From positions 62,001-126,000 of the forward strand of contig NVXR01000006.1 in NCBI GenBank assembly GCA_002733995.1: a stretch of DNA of 64,000 bases. The letters are read 5' to 3'. Made by a program: the position numbers and the translations under genes. Below are positions 1 to 9,404 of the stretch, piece by piece (the stretch's first letter is position 1; each line of letters begins with the position of its first letter). The notes under the pieces were generated by a model. It saw only the letters and a program-made list of their open reading frames with translations. It did no database searches and had not been told where the DNA came from. The DNA is from Desulfotalea sp. (lineage in GTDB: Bacteria > Desulfobacterota > Desulfobulbia > Desulfobulbales > Desulfocapsaceae).

Positions 1-44
1 CGATTTTGACGTTTACGGTGACTGAGTTACCTCTTGCGGCATAA
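1..44 (+). CDS. Possible 3' end of an upstream gene
   Basis: A frame open from the left edge ends at TAA 42-44 and would encode a tail ending in ELPLAA. It lies just before a stem-loop and two ABC permease genes, so it could be the end of another transporter gene such as the binding protein or ATPase. Only 14 codons are visible, so the identity cannot be judged and the frame may be accidental. Confidence 0.3.
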   Translation, partial: ILTFTVTELPLAA

Positions 45-52
45 TTAACTGT

Positions 53-91
53 CCCTGTCGGTTTTGTCGGCAGGGGCTTCCTGCTTTTTTA
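53..91 (+). terminator. Stem-loop with T-run before ABC permease gene
   Basis: CCCTGTCG (53-60) can pair with CGGCAGGG (68-75), one G-U pair included, around a 7-nt loop. A run of six T follows about ten bases later. It may end the upstream transcript or attenuate read-through into the permeases. Confidence 0.45.
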
Positions 92-108
92 TCGTAGCCC
101 CTTATCCT

Positions 109-798
109 ATGTTTTCACTGCACGGTTATGGACCAAGTATCTTTGAGGGAACAATTCTTACCCTTGAAGTTTCACTTGCTTCCCTCTTTATTGCTATGCT
201 GCTTGGCATGGGCGGAGCCTTGGCTAAAGTTTCACACTCTATAGTGCTTAGAGGCCTTGCTACGCTGTATACCACGGTGATTCGTGGTATTCCCGATCTT
301 GTGCTGATGCTGCTCGTGTTTTTTGGTGGCCAAGTTTTGGTCAATCAGCTTGCACCCATGCTCGGTTATGATGAATATATCGATATCAATCCGTTTATAG
401 CCGGTGTACTGACCATCGGATTTATTTTTGGCGCCTATATGACGGAAACCTTTCGTGGCGCTATCCTTGCGGTAAACAAGGGGCAGCTTGAGGCGGGCTA
501 TGCTTATGGTATGAGTCGTGTCATGGTGTTTCGACGTATACTGTTTCCTCAAATGGTGCGTCACGCCTTACCCGGTTTTGGTAATAATTGGATGGTGCTG
601 GTAAAAACTACTGCCTTGGTCTCGATAATTGGCCTCGACGATATGGTGCGCAAGGCCTCTATGGCTGCGGGTGCAACCAGGATGCCCTTTACCTTCTACG
701 TGGTTGTTGCAATTAATTTCCTGCTTATCACAACGGTTTCAATCTATCTGCTAAAGTATCTGGAAAATAGGTACTCACTCGGGGTGAGGAGGAATTAG
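109..798 (+). CDS. Polar amino acid ABC transporter permease (HisQ type)
   Basis: Inner-membrane permease of the histidine/lysine/arginine/ornithine family, expected to import a polar or basic amino acid. The N-terminus (MFSLHGYGPSIFEG) and the segment RGIPDLVLMLLVFFGG are typical of HisQ-like proteins. The EAA loop is visible near residues 140-170 (EAGYAYGMSR followed by RRILFPQMVRHALP), the site that contacts the ATPase. About five membrane segments are evident. The ATG at 109 is preferred to a TTG at 64 because the extra 15 residues do not look like the family. The next permease starts 4 bases after the stop, so the two form a heterodimer operon. No ATPase gene is in view. Confidence 0.88.
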   Translation: MFSLHGYGPSIFEGTILTLEVSLASLFIAMLLGMGGALAKVSHSIVLRGLATLYTTVIRGIPDLVLMLLVFFGGQVLVNQLAPMLGYDEYIDINPFIAGVLTIGFIFGAYMTETFRGAILAVNKGQLEAGYAYGMSRVMVFRRILFPQMVRHALPGFGNNWMVLVKTTALVSIIGLDDMVRKASMAAGATRMPFTFYVVVAINFLLITTVSIYLLKYLENRYSLGVRRN

Positions 799-801
799 GT
801 C

Positions 802-1536
802 ATGGACTTTTCAATTATCACCAGCAATATAGATGTGTATCTGGAGGGAATGAAGAATACTCTTATCCTCGTTTCTATTTCTTTGGTGATTGGCTTGCTC
901 CTGGCAGTACCCCTTGCGGTATTACGAGTTGTTGGCAATAGTTTTGTGCAAATTCCTATCCGTATCTTTGTTTATTTCTTTAGGGGAACACCACTTCTTG
1001 TACAGATGTTCCTTGTTTATTATGGCTTGGGGCAGTTTGACTTTATAAGAGAGAGCTTTGTCTGGCCCCTCTTCAAGGAGGCCTATTTTTGTGCTCTTCT
1101 TACCTTTTCTCTTAACACCTGCGCCTACACCGTTGAAATCTTGCGTGGATCAATGGTCGCAACACCCCATGGCGAAGTCGAGGCAGCAACGGCTGCAGGA
1201 ATGTCAAAGTTCCTGATGTTACGACGCATTATTTTACCAAGTGCCTTTAGAAGGGCGTTGCCAGCGTATTCCAATGAGATTATTTTTATGCTCCATGGAA
1301 GTGCCCTCGCAAGTGTTATTACCATTGTGGATATTACCGGTGCAGCAAGAATTATTAACTCAAGGTATTACAGCCCCTATGAGGCTTTTATCACTGCGGC
1401 TCTTTTCTATATGGCAATAACCTTTACCCTTGTCTTTTTGATCCGCCAACTTGAGAAAAAATGGCATGCCCATCTGCAGCCTGAGAATCAAAGTGTTGTG
1501 AAAATTGAGGCCCCCCATGAAAATATTACGGGCTGA
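802..1536 (+). CDS. Polar amino acid ABC transporter permease (HisM type)
   Basis: Second permease subunit of the same importer, 244 residues, with several hydrophobic spans and the EAA loop around residues 125-155 (EVEAATAAGMSK then RRIILPSAFRRALP). The motif YFFRGTPLLVQMFLVYYG is characteristic of HisM/GlnP-like permeases. A strong Shine-Dalgarno (GAGGAGG) lies at the end of the preceding gene. Substrate cannot be read from the sequence; neither the ATPase nor the binding protein follows downstream. Confidence 0.9.
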   Translation: MDFSIITSNIDVYLEGMKNTLILVSISLVIGLLLAVPLAVLRVVGNSFVQIPIRIFVYFFRGTPLLVQMFLVYYGLGQFDFIRESFVWPLFKEAYFCALLTFSLNTCAYTVEILRGSMVATPHGEVEAATAAGMSKFLMLRRIILPSAFRRALPAYSNEIIFMLHGSALASVITIVDITGAARIINSRYYSPYEAFITAALFYMAITFTLVFLIRQLEKKWHAHLQPENQSVVKIEAPHENITG

Positions 1537-1728
1537 GGAGCATACACTCAGGTAACGCCTGGGAAGGGGAGTCGTAGAACTCGTTTATGGCTGTGTCTTG
1601 GTCCGGAAAACGTGGCAGTGACATGATTTGTTCTAGCAGGGATGTATGATGATAAGGCTCTCGGTTATCAGCCGTTTTACTGGACGGTTACTGGGGGATT
1701 GAAATCTCTTTTTTGATAAAATCTAGAT

Positions 1729-2124
1729 ATGAAAGAACATAAAAAGGACTCCAAGTATCGGGTGTTTTGCAATTACTGTCCCGGCTATTGTTGTTATCGT
1801 CTTCCCGGGGCCACCCTCTATATCACCGCAACGGATATTAACCGTATTGCCCGGCATTTTAACATTAGCGACGGTGAGGTTCGTAAGAGATATATTGAAG
1901 GTAAGAACACCTTTAAGGTGAAGGCGGACGGCTCCTGCATTTTCCTCATCGATGGACGGCTCAATAAACGATGTGGTATTCATCTGGCCAGCCCTCAGCA
2001 GTGTAAAGACTTTCCTTACGATGAGGCCTGTGTGTATCTTTACAGCGAAGAGTTACTCGAAATTATTTCTCCTAAGGTTGAAGCGAGCTACCGCTCTTCT
2101 TCGTTAGCCTCCGTCAAACGTTAA
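1729..2124 (+). CDS. YkgJ/UPF0153-type cysteine-cluster protein
   Basis: A 131-residue protein with an N-terminal CNYCPGYCCYR motif and later cysteines (SCIFL, KRCGIH, QQCKDFP, DEACVY). This spacing is that of the CxxCxxxCC family thought to bind zinc or an iron-sulfur cluster; the biochemical role of the family is not established. No signal peptide or membrane span. It stands alone, 192 bases after the permease operon. No clear ribosome site precedes the ATG. Confidence 0.75.
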   Translation: MKEHKKDSKYRVFCNYCPGYCCYRLPGATLYITATDINRIARHFNISDGEVRKRYIEGKNTFKVKADGSCIFLIDGRLNKRCGIHLASPQQCKDFPYDEACVYLYSEELLEIISPKVEASYRSSSLASVKR

Positions 2125-2266
2125 ATCCACTCGCATTACTTTTGTCTAGCACCCCACTCCTTTGCAGTATTGAAGTTGTAGAGTATATGTTGACAGTGTC
2201 TTGCAATCTCTTTTCAGCATGACTTTGCAAGCCATTGACTCGTAAATCAACAAAGGATATAGCACT

Positions 2267-3304
2267 ATGTACAGCTTCAAAAACGATTATAGCGAAGGAG
2301 CACATCCAAACATCTTGCATGCCTTGCTCAAACACAATACAACCCAGGAAGAGGGGTATGGTGATGACAGACATACAAAAAACGCCATAGCAGTACTACG
2401 AACTCTCTTGGGAGACAAGAGCGCAGATGTACACCTCTTAGCTGGTGGAACCCAGACCAATCTTATCGCCATTAGTTCTTTTTTGCGTCCCCACGAAGCC
2501 TGTATTACCGTAAGCAGTGGGCATATTGCAACCCACGAGACGGGTGCCATTGAGGCAACAGGACATAAATTACTCACCGTTTCTTCACCGAATGGTAAGC
2601 TTAGCCCGGAGTTGATAGAACCGGTTTTGGCTGAGCATCACTTTGAGCACATGGTAAAACCTCGGCTTGTGTATATTTCAAATCCCACCGAACTGGGAAC
2701 GGTCTACGACCGATCTGAACTTGAAACATTGCACAAGTATTGTCAGGGGAAAAATCTCCTGATTTATATGGATGGTGCACGCTTGGGTGCGGTCCTTACC
2801 TGTAAGGCTGCACAGCTGAGTTTAGCCGACATATATAGACTTACTGATGCATTTTTTCTGGGGGCTACTAAGAATGGTGCTCTGCTGGGCGAGGCCTTAA
2901 TAATCCAAAATCCGGATTTGCAAAAGGATGTTCGCTATCTTATAAAGCAAAGGGGTGGCTTGCTTGCAAAGGGCAGGGTGCTGGGGATTCAATTTGAAGA
3001 GCTCTTCAGCAATAAACTCTACTTTGAACTCGCTGAACACGCAAATAACATGGCGCAACACTTGGTAACCGAACTCAAGGGAGTTGGCTGTGGTTTTTGG
3101 ATAGAATCACCCACCAACCAAATTTTTCCAATTATTGATAACCGGGTGATTGAAGAGTTGTCAAAAACATTTGAATTTTATATCTGGGCTAAAATTGATA
3201 CCGAGCATTCGGTCATTCGTCTGGTGACATCCTGGGCCACGCCGATAACTGCAGTTACGGAGTTTGTTGATGTTTATATAAATGCCCTCCAGGCAAGCAG
3301 GTGA
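2267..3304 (+). CDS. Threonine aldolase / beta-eliminating lyase family PLP enzyme
   Basis: A 345-residue fold-type I PLP enzyme resembling low-specificity L-threonine aldolase, which cleaves threonine or allo-threonine to glycine and acetaldehyde. Visible marks are NDYSEGAHP at the N-terminus, YGDDRHTKNA, AGGTQTNLIA, the PLP-binding aspartate in MDGARLGA (about D169) and the Schiff-base lysine in GATKNGALLG (about K202). Length fits the family (330-350). AAAGG precedes the ATG by a suitable distance. Monocistronic. Substrate stereochemistry cannot be told from sequence. Confidence 0.82.
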   Translation: MYSFKNDYSEGAHPNILHALLKHNTTQEEGYGDDRHTKNAIAVLRTLLGDKSADVHLLAGGTQTNLIAISSFLRPHEACITVSSGHIATHETGAIEATGHKLLTVSSPNGKLSPELIEPVLAEHHFEHMVKPRLVYISNPTELGTVYDRSELETLHKYCQGKNLLIYMDGARLGAVLTCKAAQLSLADIYRLTDAFFLGATKNGALLGEALIIQNPDLQKDVRYLIKQRGGLLAKGRVLGIQFEELFSNKLYFELAEHANNMAQHLVTELKGVGCGFWIESPTNQIFPIIDNRVIEELSKTFEFYIWAKIDTEHSVIRLVTSWATPITAVTEFVDVYINALQASR

Positions 3305-3307
3305 TCT

Positions 3308-3337
3308 TACATAGTTATGTATAGGGCGTTTTTTTCT
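3308..3337 (+). terminator. Weak terminator after threonine aldolase gene
   Basis: The inverted repeat TACATA-gt-TATGTA is followed by TAGGGCG and a run of seven T. The loop is very tight, so this is only a plausible terminator. Confidence 0.35.
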
Positions 3338-3512
3338 TTGGAGAGACGAGTTGTTTCTAGCTACTAACCGGTGCTGCTTCACCATATAGTTAAGGGCGAG
3401 TATACGCATGTGAGCTACGAGGGCCATGATCCTATTTGTCAGGATAGTTTCCGTGCTGATGAATAGTTACAATAAAGAAATACTTTTTCCCCGGCACAAA
3501 GGAATAAATAAA

Positions 3513-3866
3513 ATGAAAAGAACGGTGTCTGTCCTCTTGTTGATTAGTGCTGCTTTGCTCTTTTTTGCAGGCTCTGTTTACGGAGGGTGGAAGAATAAAA
3601 TTGTGCTGAATCAGGTTAAGGCTAGTGAATATATCAGCAAGCTGCAAAAGGGTGCGAATCCGAAGAAGTTGTCTCGCCCCTCGCTCCGTCGAGATGCGAA
3701 AGCCTGTGCGAAAGCGGCTAACAGGGAACTTCGGGCGGCAATGGATCGAGCTGAGAAACTTGCGTGGTTAGGCAGAAGTCACCTGATAGAAAACCCGGAT
3801 TTTAGAACCATTGTTTCGGGTGATGGATATAAGCGGGTAAAAAAGAGGTATGAGAAAGGCAACTAG
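3513..3866 (+). CDS. Small secreted protein of unknown function
   Basis: Translation is placed at ATG 3513, preceded by AAAGGA at good spacing; in-frame codons upstream would add 29 residues that hide the signal peptide. The 117-residue product begins MKRTVSVLLLISAALLFFAG, a clear Sec signal peptide, with likely cleavage near VYG. The mature part is very basic (many K/R) and mostly helical, with one cysteine. No family was recognised. It stands alone between the aldolase and the chemoreceptor. Confidence 0.6.
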   Translation: MKRTVSVLLLISAALLFFAGSVYGGWKNKIVLNQVKASEYISKLQKGANPKKLSRPSLRRDAKACAKAANRELRAAMDRAEKLAWLGRSHLIENPDFRTIVSGDGYKRVKKRYEKGN

Positions 3867-4420
3867 GAGGCTGCCCGAGAGCCGGGGATTTGTTTAAAAC
3901 TAAGATCTTCCTCTCAAGAAAACGCAGACATATGTATAATATTACAAGTGTTTCTTTACCCCTTTCTTCCTTCATTTATTCCTGTTTGCCGTTTCCATGG
4001 GAAACAACCTCCCTCCCCTCTGTAAGCCCCGTAGTTTAAACTCATTGGCTCCTTTACTTTGGCCGTGCAATCTTCAAATACCCCCTTTCCATATTTCCTG
4101 TTCATATTTATGTAAAACTCATTGTTCATGCGCTTCTCTAAGCCGTTTGCCGTGGATCGTTAATACTGCCCGAAAGAATGTATGCAAACTGAAGTGTTAC
4201 TCAACGTTCTTGTGGTTTTGTATGCTTTTCCTGGCGAAATGCGATGAGTTTGTGTAATGCCTTTAATGTCACATTGTTATCTTCAGTTTGTTAGGTTCTG
4301 AGGACATGTTCTGATTAAAATTATGGGATATCTATTGGATAGGAATCTGTTGTGGAGTATAATCTCAGAATATATGTGTTAGGCAATGGTGGATACAAAA
4401 TAAATTGGAGGAATGCTTGT
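3867..4420. other. Intergenic stretch before the chemoreceptor
   Basis: About 550 bases without a convincing gene. It is pyrimidine-rich around 3950-4100. One open frame (3997-4257) has a composition unlike the neighbours (rich in Cys, Leu, Pro) and no ribosome site, and I take it as non-coding. The chemoreceptor promoter presumably lies near the right end; no clear -35/-10 pair was found. Confidence 0.5.
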
Positions 4421-6454
4421 ATGAGTTTAAGAGATATGTCTCTAACTAAGAAAATGACTGTCGGTTTTGGGATTTTATTGGCGCTACTCGTCGGTATCGG
4501 TATGACTTGTATAACAAGTTCAACCAGGAATATGGCTAACCTCGACCAGGTTATCTTTGCTGATGAACTTAAAAATACCATGCTTAACCTTGAAATAGAT
4601 CATTTAAAGTTCATGGCAAAAGCACAAAAAGTTTTCTTGGATCCGTCGGTAACAAAGATGGAGGTAATAACCGACGATCATCAATGCGGATTAGGTAAAT
4701 GGTTGTATGGATCAATAAGGCAAGAAACAGAACATGCCATACCTCGAATAGCATCAACTCTACAAAACCTGGAACAACCCCATGCGGACCTGCATAATTC
4801 TATTAAGGAAATAAATGCGTTGTTAGCCAGGCATGGGCGAGAAGAGTCCTTAGTACAGACAGAGGCTATCTTTTTGTCAAAATCTGTTCCAGCTCTTGAA
4901 AAGGTTCAAGAGCTTATCTCAGGAGTAATTGTTGCACTGGATGCTCATGAAAAACAAATAAATGTGGATCTCCATACTTCTGCTACTTCCATGAGGTTTA
5001 GAATTAAAGTAATTTGTTTTATCGCTGTATTGGTGGGTGTTGCAGTGGCTGTACTACTCGTCCGGGATATTACCGGGTCTGTTAATCAAATTATTGAGAC
5101 CACCGCGCAGCTTACGGAGGGGGACTTAACTGTACGCTCACAGATTTCTAGCAAAGATGATATTGGAATGTTAGCCAAGAGCATAAATACACTGGCTGAA
5201 CAGTTTGATGTAAACTTGACACGAGTAAGGGGCTCATCTTCAACAATAGGTGCCTACTGTTCGATATTAGATGATTTTTCAGGGAAGATGTTACATTCAG
5301 CCGCAGATATGTCAGGAAACGCCAAAATGGTTTCAAAGGCGGCCGAAGAAATGAATAGGAACATGGCTGCAATTGCTGCCGCTTCAGAAGAGACAAGTGT
5401 CAACGTCAGTCAGGTAGCAGCAGGGGCCGAAGAAATGTCTGTTACTATTTCTGAAATTGCCCATAAATCAGAAGAAGCAATTAAGATAACAGAAGAATCT
5501 GTGCGGGAAGCCACTGTAGCAGAAGAGAGTGTTAGGGGGCTTGGTGTTGCTGCTGATATGATTAGTAAAGTGACAGAAACCATCACTGAAATTGCTGATC
5601 AGACAAACCTATTGGCGTTAAATGCAACTATTGAGGCTGCCAGAGCAGGGGATGCGGGAAAAGGTTTTGCCGTAGTTGCCAACGAAATCAAAGATCTTGC
5701 CAAACAAACCACAGAAGCTACCCAAGAGATTAAACAGCGCATAGAGGGTGTGCAACACTCCAGTGATCAAACTATTGCTGTTATTAACAAAATAGCAGCC
5801 ACCATCCAGGAAACGAGTCTTCTTGTAACTACCATGGCTGCAGCTATTCAGGAACAGGCAGCAGCCAGTGGCGAAATTTCTGAGAATGTAAATCAGGCCT
5901 CTCTTGGTATACAGGAAGTGAACGATAATATTGCCCAGGCATCGAAGGTGAATAACCAGGTGGTTCTGGATATTGTCAAAGTAAATACAGAGGCAAATCA
6001 AGTCGCAGCAAATTCATCCGATATCAGAGAATTGGCGGCGGAAATGCTCTCAAATGCATCCGCACTTGACGAACTTGTCGCCCAATTTGTTATTAGAAAT
6101 GAACCGTTTCAAGTTGGTGATGTTAAAACGGCACATTTTGACTGGAAATTAAAACTTTCTTCCGCTATAGCGGGATATCAGCGTATTGAAGAAAATGAAA
6201 TTCCGGATCATCACCAGTGTTCTTTTGGTAAATGGTATGACAATGCCCCCCGGGAATTTTGCAATGCGCCAGTTTTTAAGGTGTTAGGTGATCGGCACGA
6301 AGTTGTGCATAAGATGGTACGTGAAGCAGTTGTATTGCAGAATCAAAATAATATATCAAAGGCCGAGCAAAAGATGGGTGAGTTTGAGAAAGAACGTAAA
6401 AAACTCTTTGCAAATATTGACACACTTTATGCGGGTTTAGATGCGAAGAAATAG
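4421..6454 (+). CDS. Methyl-accepting chemotaxis protein with two CZB zinc-binding modules
   Basis: Inner-membrane chemoreceptor of 677 residues. Start ATG 4421 is preceded by GGAGG; an upstream GTG at 4352 is less likely. Order: TM1 (about 12-30); periplasmic helical domain containing a His, then CGLGKWLY and PHADLH, the ligand pattern of a CZB zinc-binding domain; TM2 (about 190-212); HAMP; the cytoplasmic signalling hairpin with conserved tip [20 protein letters not shown]; and a second CZB pattern at the C-terminus (HHQCSFGKW then RHEVVH). CZB domains in chemoreceptors are known to bind zinc and in some cases sense oxidants such as hypochlorite. One copy on each side of the membrane is uncommon. 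No che genes are nearby. Confidence 0.9.
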   Translation: MSLRDMSLTKKMTVGFGILLALLVGIGMTCITSSTRNMANLDQVIFADELKNTMLNLEIDHLKFMAKAQKVFLDPSVTKMEVITDDHQCGLGKWLYGSIRQETEHAIPRIASTLQNLEQPHADLHNSIKEINALLARHGREESLVQTEAIFLSKSVPALEKVQELISGVIVALDAHEKQINVDLHTSATSMRFRIKVICFIAVLVGVAVAVLLVRDITGSVNQIIETTAQLTEGDLTVRSQISSKDDIGMLAKSINTLAEQFDVNLTRVRGSSSTIGAYCSILDDFSGKMLHSAADMSGNAKMVSKAAEEMNRNMAAIAAASEETSVNVSQVAAGAEEMSVTISEIAHKSEEAIKITEESVREATVAEESVRGLGVAADMISKVTETITEIADQTNLLALNATIEAARAGDAGKGFAVVANEIKDLAKQTTEATQEIKQRIEGVQHSSDQTIAVINKIAATIQETSLLVTTMAAAIQEQAAASGEISENVNQASLGIQEVNDNIAQASKVNNQVVLDIVKVNTEANQVAANSSDIRELAAEMLSNASALDELVAQFVIRNEPFQVGDVKTAHFDWKLKLSSAIAGYQRIEENEIPDHHQCSFGKWYDNAPREFCNAPVFKVLGDRHEVVHKMVREAVVLQNQNNISKAEQKMGEFEKERKKLFANIDTLYAGLDAKK

Positions 6455-6757
6455 GCCAATCAGTAAGTGATTTAATGTTGCTCGATGTTCCGATGAACAG
6501 AGTTGTTGGAACAGCGTATTTGCAGCAGCCAATATTCCCTTGGACAGCTGTTGTGCCCTTTGTTGCCATATAGACTAGCAGACAAGCATACTTGTTCTAT
6601 TCGTAGGTGGAGCGTCGTTACCTCGTTGGTAACGACGCTTCATCTATGGGGTTTTTTACTCCGCTTATCTTTAGACTCGCCATGTTTCCAGCGGCATAGA
6701 TTAAACGGTTTGCTGGGAGGGCTTTGGAGTCCTAGAAAATGATCGTCGAGATCGAAG
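6455..6757. other. Convergent intergenic region
   Basis: About 300 bases between the chemoreceptor end and the end of the minus-strand AhpD-like gene. It holds the strong hairpin at 6611-6639. Small open frames here carry no ribosome site or family resemblance. Confidence 0.5.
6611..6656. terminator. Strong hairpin terminator between convergent genes
   Basis: AGCGTCGTTACC (6611-6622) and GGTAACGACGCT (6628-6639) form a perfect 12-bp stem with a 5-nt loop. On the plus strand a T-run (GGGGTTTTTT) begins 11 bases after the stem. It probably ends the chemoreceptor transcript. Confidence 0.65.
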
Positions 6758-7297
6758 TCAGCCGAGCATGCAAGTCTGGTTAATCTGAAAGACTTGCATC
6801 ATTATTGCGTGGTCAATCATACCTACACCTTGGGCGAGTGCATCTACCATATCCCGTTCTTCCCACCCATAATCCTTCAATGTTGTAATATCCGAGGCAG
6901 TTATTGAGGTCGGTGTTTTCATTGAACGTATAACGAAATCCAACATGGCACTTTCATTTTCTTCGAGCATCGATTTACTCGAATCATTTTCCATGATCCG
7001 AATCGTATCTTCGTCGTTTCCCATTTTGTTAAGAAGATGTCGATTAAAGTCCATGCAGTAGCTGTAGGCTTGTGTATTAGCAGCTAGATAACGAATATGA
7101 ACCAGCAGGGCAAAGCTGAGCTTTGGGTGATTCCCAAAATATTTGGTCCGCTTGAGTTGAAGTTCAAAGAGATCTGGACTGAGACTCATCAATTGCATTG
7201 GCTGGGGAATAGTGCCAACCTTACTCATGTACATTTCATACCCTTCTTTGATGATTCCTTCAGCCTTCTCAGGACTAACAGTTGTTATGAGTGCCAT
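6758..7297 (-). CDS. AhpD-like / carboxymuconolactone decarboxylase fold protein lacking CxxC
   Basis: A 179-residue, all-helical protein resembling peroxidase-related CMD/AhpD-fold proteins: an N-terminal stretch KVGTIPQPMQLMSLSPDLFE, then LLVHIRYLAANTQAYSYCMDFN, the position where AhpD carries its CxxC redox pair. Here only one cysteine (YC) is present, so disulfide-type peroxidase activity is doubtful. A second cysteine lies at the C-terminus (QTCMLG). It is divergent from the LysR gene at 7441 with a dyad between, suggesting control by that regulator. Function is otherwise unknown. Confidence 0.65.
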   Translation of the reverse strand: MALITTVSPEKAEGIIKEGYEMYMSKVGTIPQPMQLMSLSPDLFELQLKRTKYFGNHPKLSFALLVHIRYLAANTQAYSYCMDFNRHLLNKMGNDEDTIRIMENDSSKSMLEENESAMLDFVIRSMKTPTSITASDITTLKDYGWEERDMVDALAQGVGMIDHAIMMQVFQINQTCMLG

Positions 7298-7330
7298 TGG
7301 TTCTCCTCTGTTGGGTTGATTTAGATGATG

Positions 7331-7357
7331 GCTTATCGATAATTTTCTTCGATAAGC
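7331..7357. promoter_or_regulatory. Candidate LysR-type operator dyad
   Basis: GCTTATCGA (7331-7339) and TCGATAAGC (7349-7357) are perfect inverted repeats separated by 9 bases, in the 143-bp gap between divergent genes. LysR regulators typically bind such dyads near their own start. Binding is inferred. Confidence 0.5.
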
Positions 7358-7440
7358 TGTGGGGAATTGTTGTGGAAAATAACTGAGAATAGCGTATAAG
7401 TAAAATTAATTAATTTAATCAGAACGATAAGGAATGTTAA

Positions 7441-8364
7441 TTGAAACCAATGGGTCATCTTGAGATAAAGCATCTACGTATGCTTTCTGCTATTGCAGAA
7501 AGCGGTAATATGACAAGGGCAGCAGAAAAATTGTGCATTACTCAGTCCGCCTTAAGTCAGCAACTAAAGGATATTGAAAATAAACTGGAAATAGACCTGT
7601 TCTTTCGAACCCGTAGGAAAATGATTCTTACAGAATCAGGAAGGCAACTCAAGGAAACAGCAGTACACGTCCTGGACTCGATCAACCTTGCAGAGCGCAA
7701 TATTTTTAGCAAGGTTAACGGGGAGAAAGGAGAACTCAAGGTTGGGACCCAATGCATGTTTTGTTATAAATGGTTGCCACAGGTAATGAAACGTTTTCGC
7801 ACCGAGTTTCCAAACATCGAAATAGAAGTGGGTAACTCAACTGACCCAAGTAAAGAACTGGAACAAAAAAAATATGATCTTATTATCTCCGGTGCAATAT
7901 CACTAAATGCGACTCATACCTCAGTACCACTTTTTAAGGATGAGCTTGTCTGTATTATGAGTGTGGACCATCCGCTGGTTTCCTGTAATTTTGTACAGGT
8001 TGAAGATTTTGGCAATTACAATTTTATTTCTGCTGCAGATCCTGACAGAAGTTATTTTTATCAACAGATTTTAAAGCCAAAAAAAATCGAACCAACCAAA
8101 ATCATGAATATCGGGGCACCACAGGCCATTCTGGAAATGGTATCCGCAGGGTTTGGTATCGCTATCTTTCCTCAATGGGCGGTGAAGGAGGCCTTGGTGA
8201 CACGGGAGATTGTAGCCCGGCCTATAACCTTGAAAGGATTTCCTCTTACCTGGCATGCCGTTCATCTAACTCACAATAGAGTTCCAAGGTATCAGTGGGA
8301 GTTTGTTCGAAGTATCAATAGCTTGGATGTAATAGAGTCAGCTGGGGTGTTGAGCAAATCTTGA
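7441..8364 (+). CDS. LysR-family transcriptional regulator
   Basis: A 307-residue LysR regulator. The N-terminal winged helix spans about residues 5-65 (IKHLRMLSAIAESGNMTRAA, TQSALSQQLKDIE), followed by a periplasmic-binding-like effector domain (about 93-300). The start TTG 7441 is supported by AAGGA seven bases upstream; ATG 7450 is an alternative. The HTH is closest in feel to MetR-type members, but the effector is unknown. Probably autoregulates and controls the divergent AhpD-like gene through the dyad at 7331-7357. Confidence 0.87.
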   Translation: MKPMGHLEIKHLRMLSAIAESGNMTRAAEKLCITQSALSQQLKDIENKLEIDLFFRTRRKMILTESGRQLKETAVHVLDSINLAERNIFSKVNGEKGELKVGTQCMFCYKWLPQVMKRFRTEFPNIEIEVGNSTDPSKELEQKKYDLIISGAISLNATHTSVPLFKDELVCIMSVDHPLVSCNFVQVEDFGNYNFISAADPDRSYFYQQILKPKKIEPTKIMNIGAPQAILEMVSAGFGIAIFPQWAVKEALVTREIVARPITLKGFPLTWHAVHLTHNRVPRYQWEFVRSINSLDVIESAGVLSKS

Positions 8365-8497
8365 TGTGTTGCGGGTTAAAGTCGTGGTAATTTCAATCGT
8401 TATCCCCTCTCAGGGACCTAGGTGTTAGCAAAAGAGATAAAAGTAAAGGTGTAGTCTTTTGGGTGTGATAGAGGTAAGTACTCATCATAAAGTGGTT

Positions 8498-8529
8498 GGC
8501 GCTGCTTGACTGAGTGTCAGGGCAGCGCC
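8498..8529. terminator. Hairpin between convergent genes
   Basis: GGCGCTGC pairs with GCAGCGCC, extended by TGAC/GTCA across a small bulge. No T-run follows on either strand, so termination is uncertain. Confidence 0.4.
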
Positions 8530-8615
8530 AGTCCGTCTATCCAGCGGTGATTCATTGAGTAAAGCTATTGACGATAACTTTTGGAACGGCAAAACAGCTG
8601 GCAGGTAAAAAATTA

Positions 8616-9404
8616 TTATGAGTTAATTCCGAGCGTATGTTGATCAGATTTTTCGAATAAATTAAAAGCATTAAGGCATACAGTTGTTGCACCGTAGATG
8701 GCTGAATCTCGGCCTATATTTTTTGCCCAACGTTGAGTCCCATATTCAAAATGCCACCATTCGCATGGGAAATTAACAAATCCTGCAGCTGTCATGATGT
8801 GGTAGAGTAGGCGTCGATTTTTTAGCGCATCCTCTTCACTCTCGGTAAGAATTATACCCTGTTCAAGTTTTTCTTCAAAATGTCTGGTGCATGAAATTTC
8901 GTTGGGATCGTCGAAGGGCGAACCGAAAGAGAGCGGTAAGCCATCCCGTGTTGCTATTATCAAATCTATGGCTCCACCCGTTGAATGCGGTGAAGGGGCA
9001 CCAGGATCAAGGCTGGGGCGGGCGACATACTGCTGGGTCATCACGTGTAACGTGTCTTTATCCGCCTCGGGGTAAACTTTAGTTAAAGCCTCGTTACATT
9101 GTTGAAACAAAATTGTTTGGACTTGCTGACTTCGCCATGCATCCAGCACAACAAGCCGCAAGTGGTCCGGCAATAATGTAGCCGCCTTTAGCAGCAGCTT
9201 AAACGCACCACGGCGGGCATGGCATTCAGGTAGTGCTCCGGCAATTCCTGCCTCGTAATACCGGGAACGTACCAGTATCTGTTCCGGTGCAAGTGAGAGA
9301 GGTACAACGTCCTCTTCACAATTAACGATAGGCGTGGAATAAACCTCTTCCCAGGTATCTTCCACGTTACGGGGAATTGGTTTTTCTTCCAGTTGTTCTT
9401 GCAC
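8616..9404 (-). CDS. D-alanyl-D-alanine dipeptidase (VanX/DdpX family)
   Basis: Zinc metallopeptidase of the M15D type that splits D-Ala-D-Ala into two D-alanines. The 262-residue protein shows LDAWRS (the catalytic arginine, about R91), SPHSTGGAID with zinc ligands H140 and D147, and CEWWHFEYG containing the catalytic Glu and the third zinc ligand His. No signal peptide, so it is cytoplasmic, like E. coli DdpX. It is the last gene after a TRAP transporter and alanine racemase on the same strand; the context points to catabolism of imported peptidoglycan dipeptide, not vancomycin resistance (no vanA/vanH). Confidence 0.85.
   Translation of the reverse strand: MQEQLEEKPIPRNVEDTWEEVYSTPIVNCEEDVVPLSLAPEQILVRSRYYEAGIAGALPECHARRGAFKLLLKAATLLPDHLRLVVLDAWRSQQVQTILFQQCNEALTKVYPEADKDTLHVMTQQYVARPSLDPGAPSPHSTGGAIDLIIATRDGLPLSFGSPFDDPNEISCTRHFEEKLEQGIILTESEEDALKNRRLLYHIMTAAGFVNFPCEWWHFEYGTQRWAKNIGRDSAIYGATTVCLNAFNLFEKSDQHTLGINS

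Noticed and set aside
3997..4257. 86-residue open frame on the plus strand
   Set aside because: No ribosome site, composition rich in Cys/Leu/Pro unlike neighbours, and no family resemblance.
6503..6742. 79-residue open frame across the terminator region
   Set aside because: It spans a strong hairpin terminator and shows no protein-like pattern.
8616..9404. Vancomycin-resistance dipeptidase VanX
   Set aside because: No vanA, vanH or vanRS genes; the TRAP/racemase context points to catabolism, as for DdpX.
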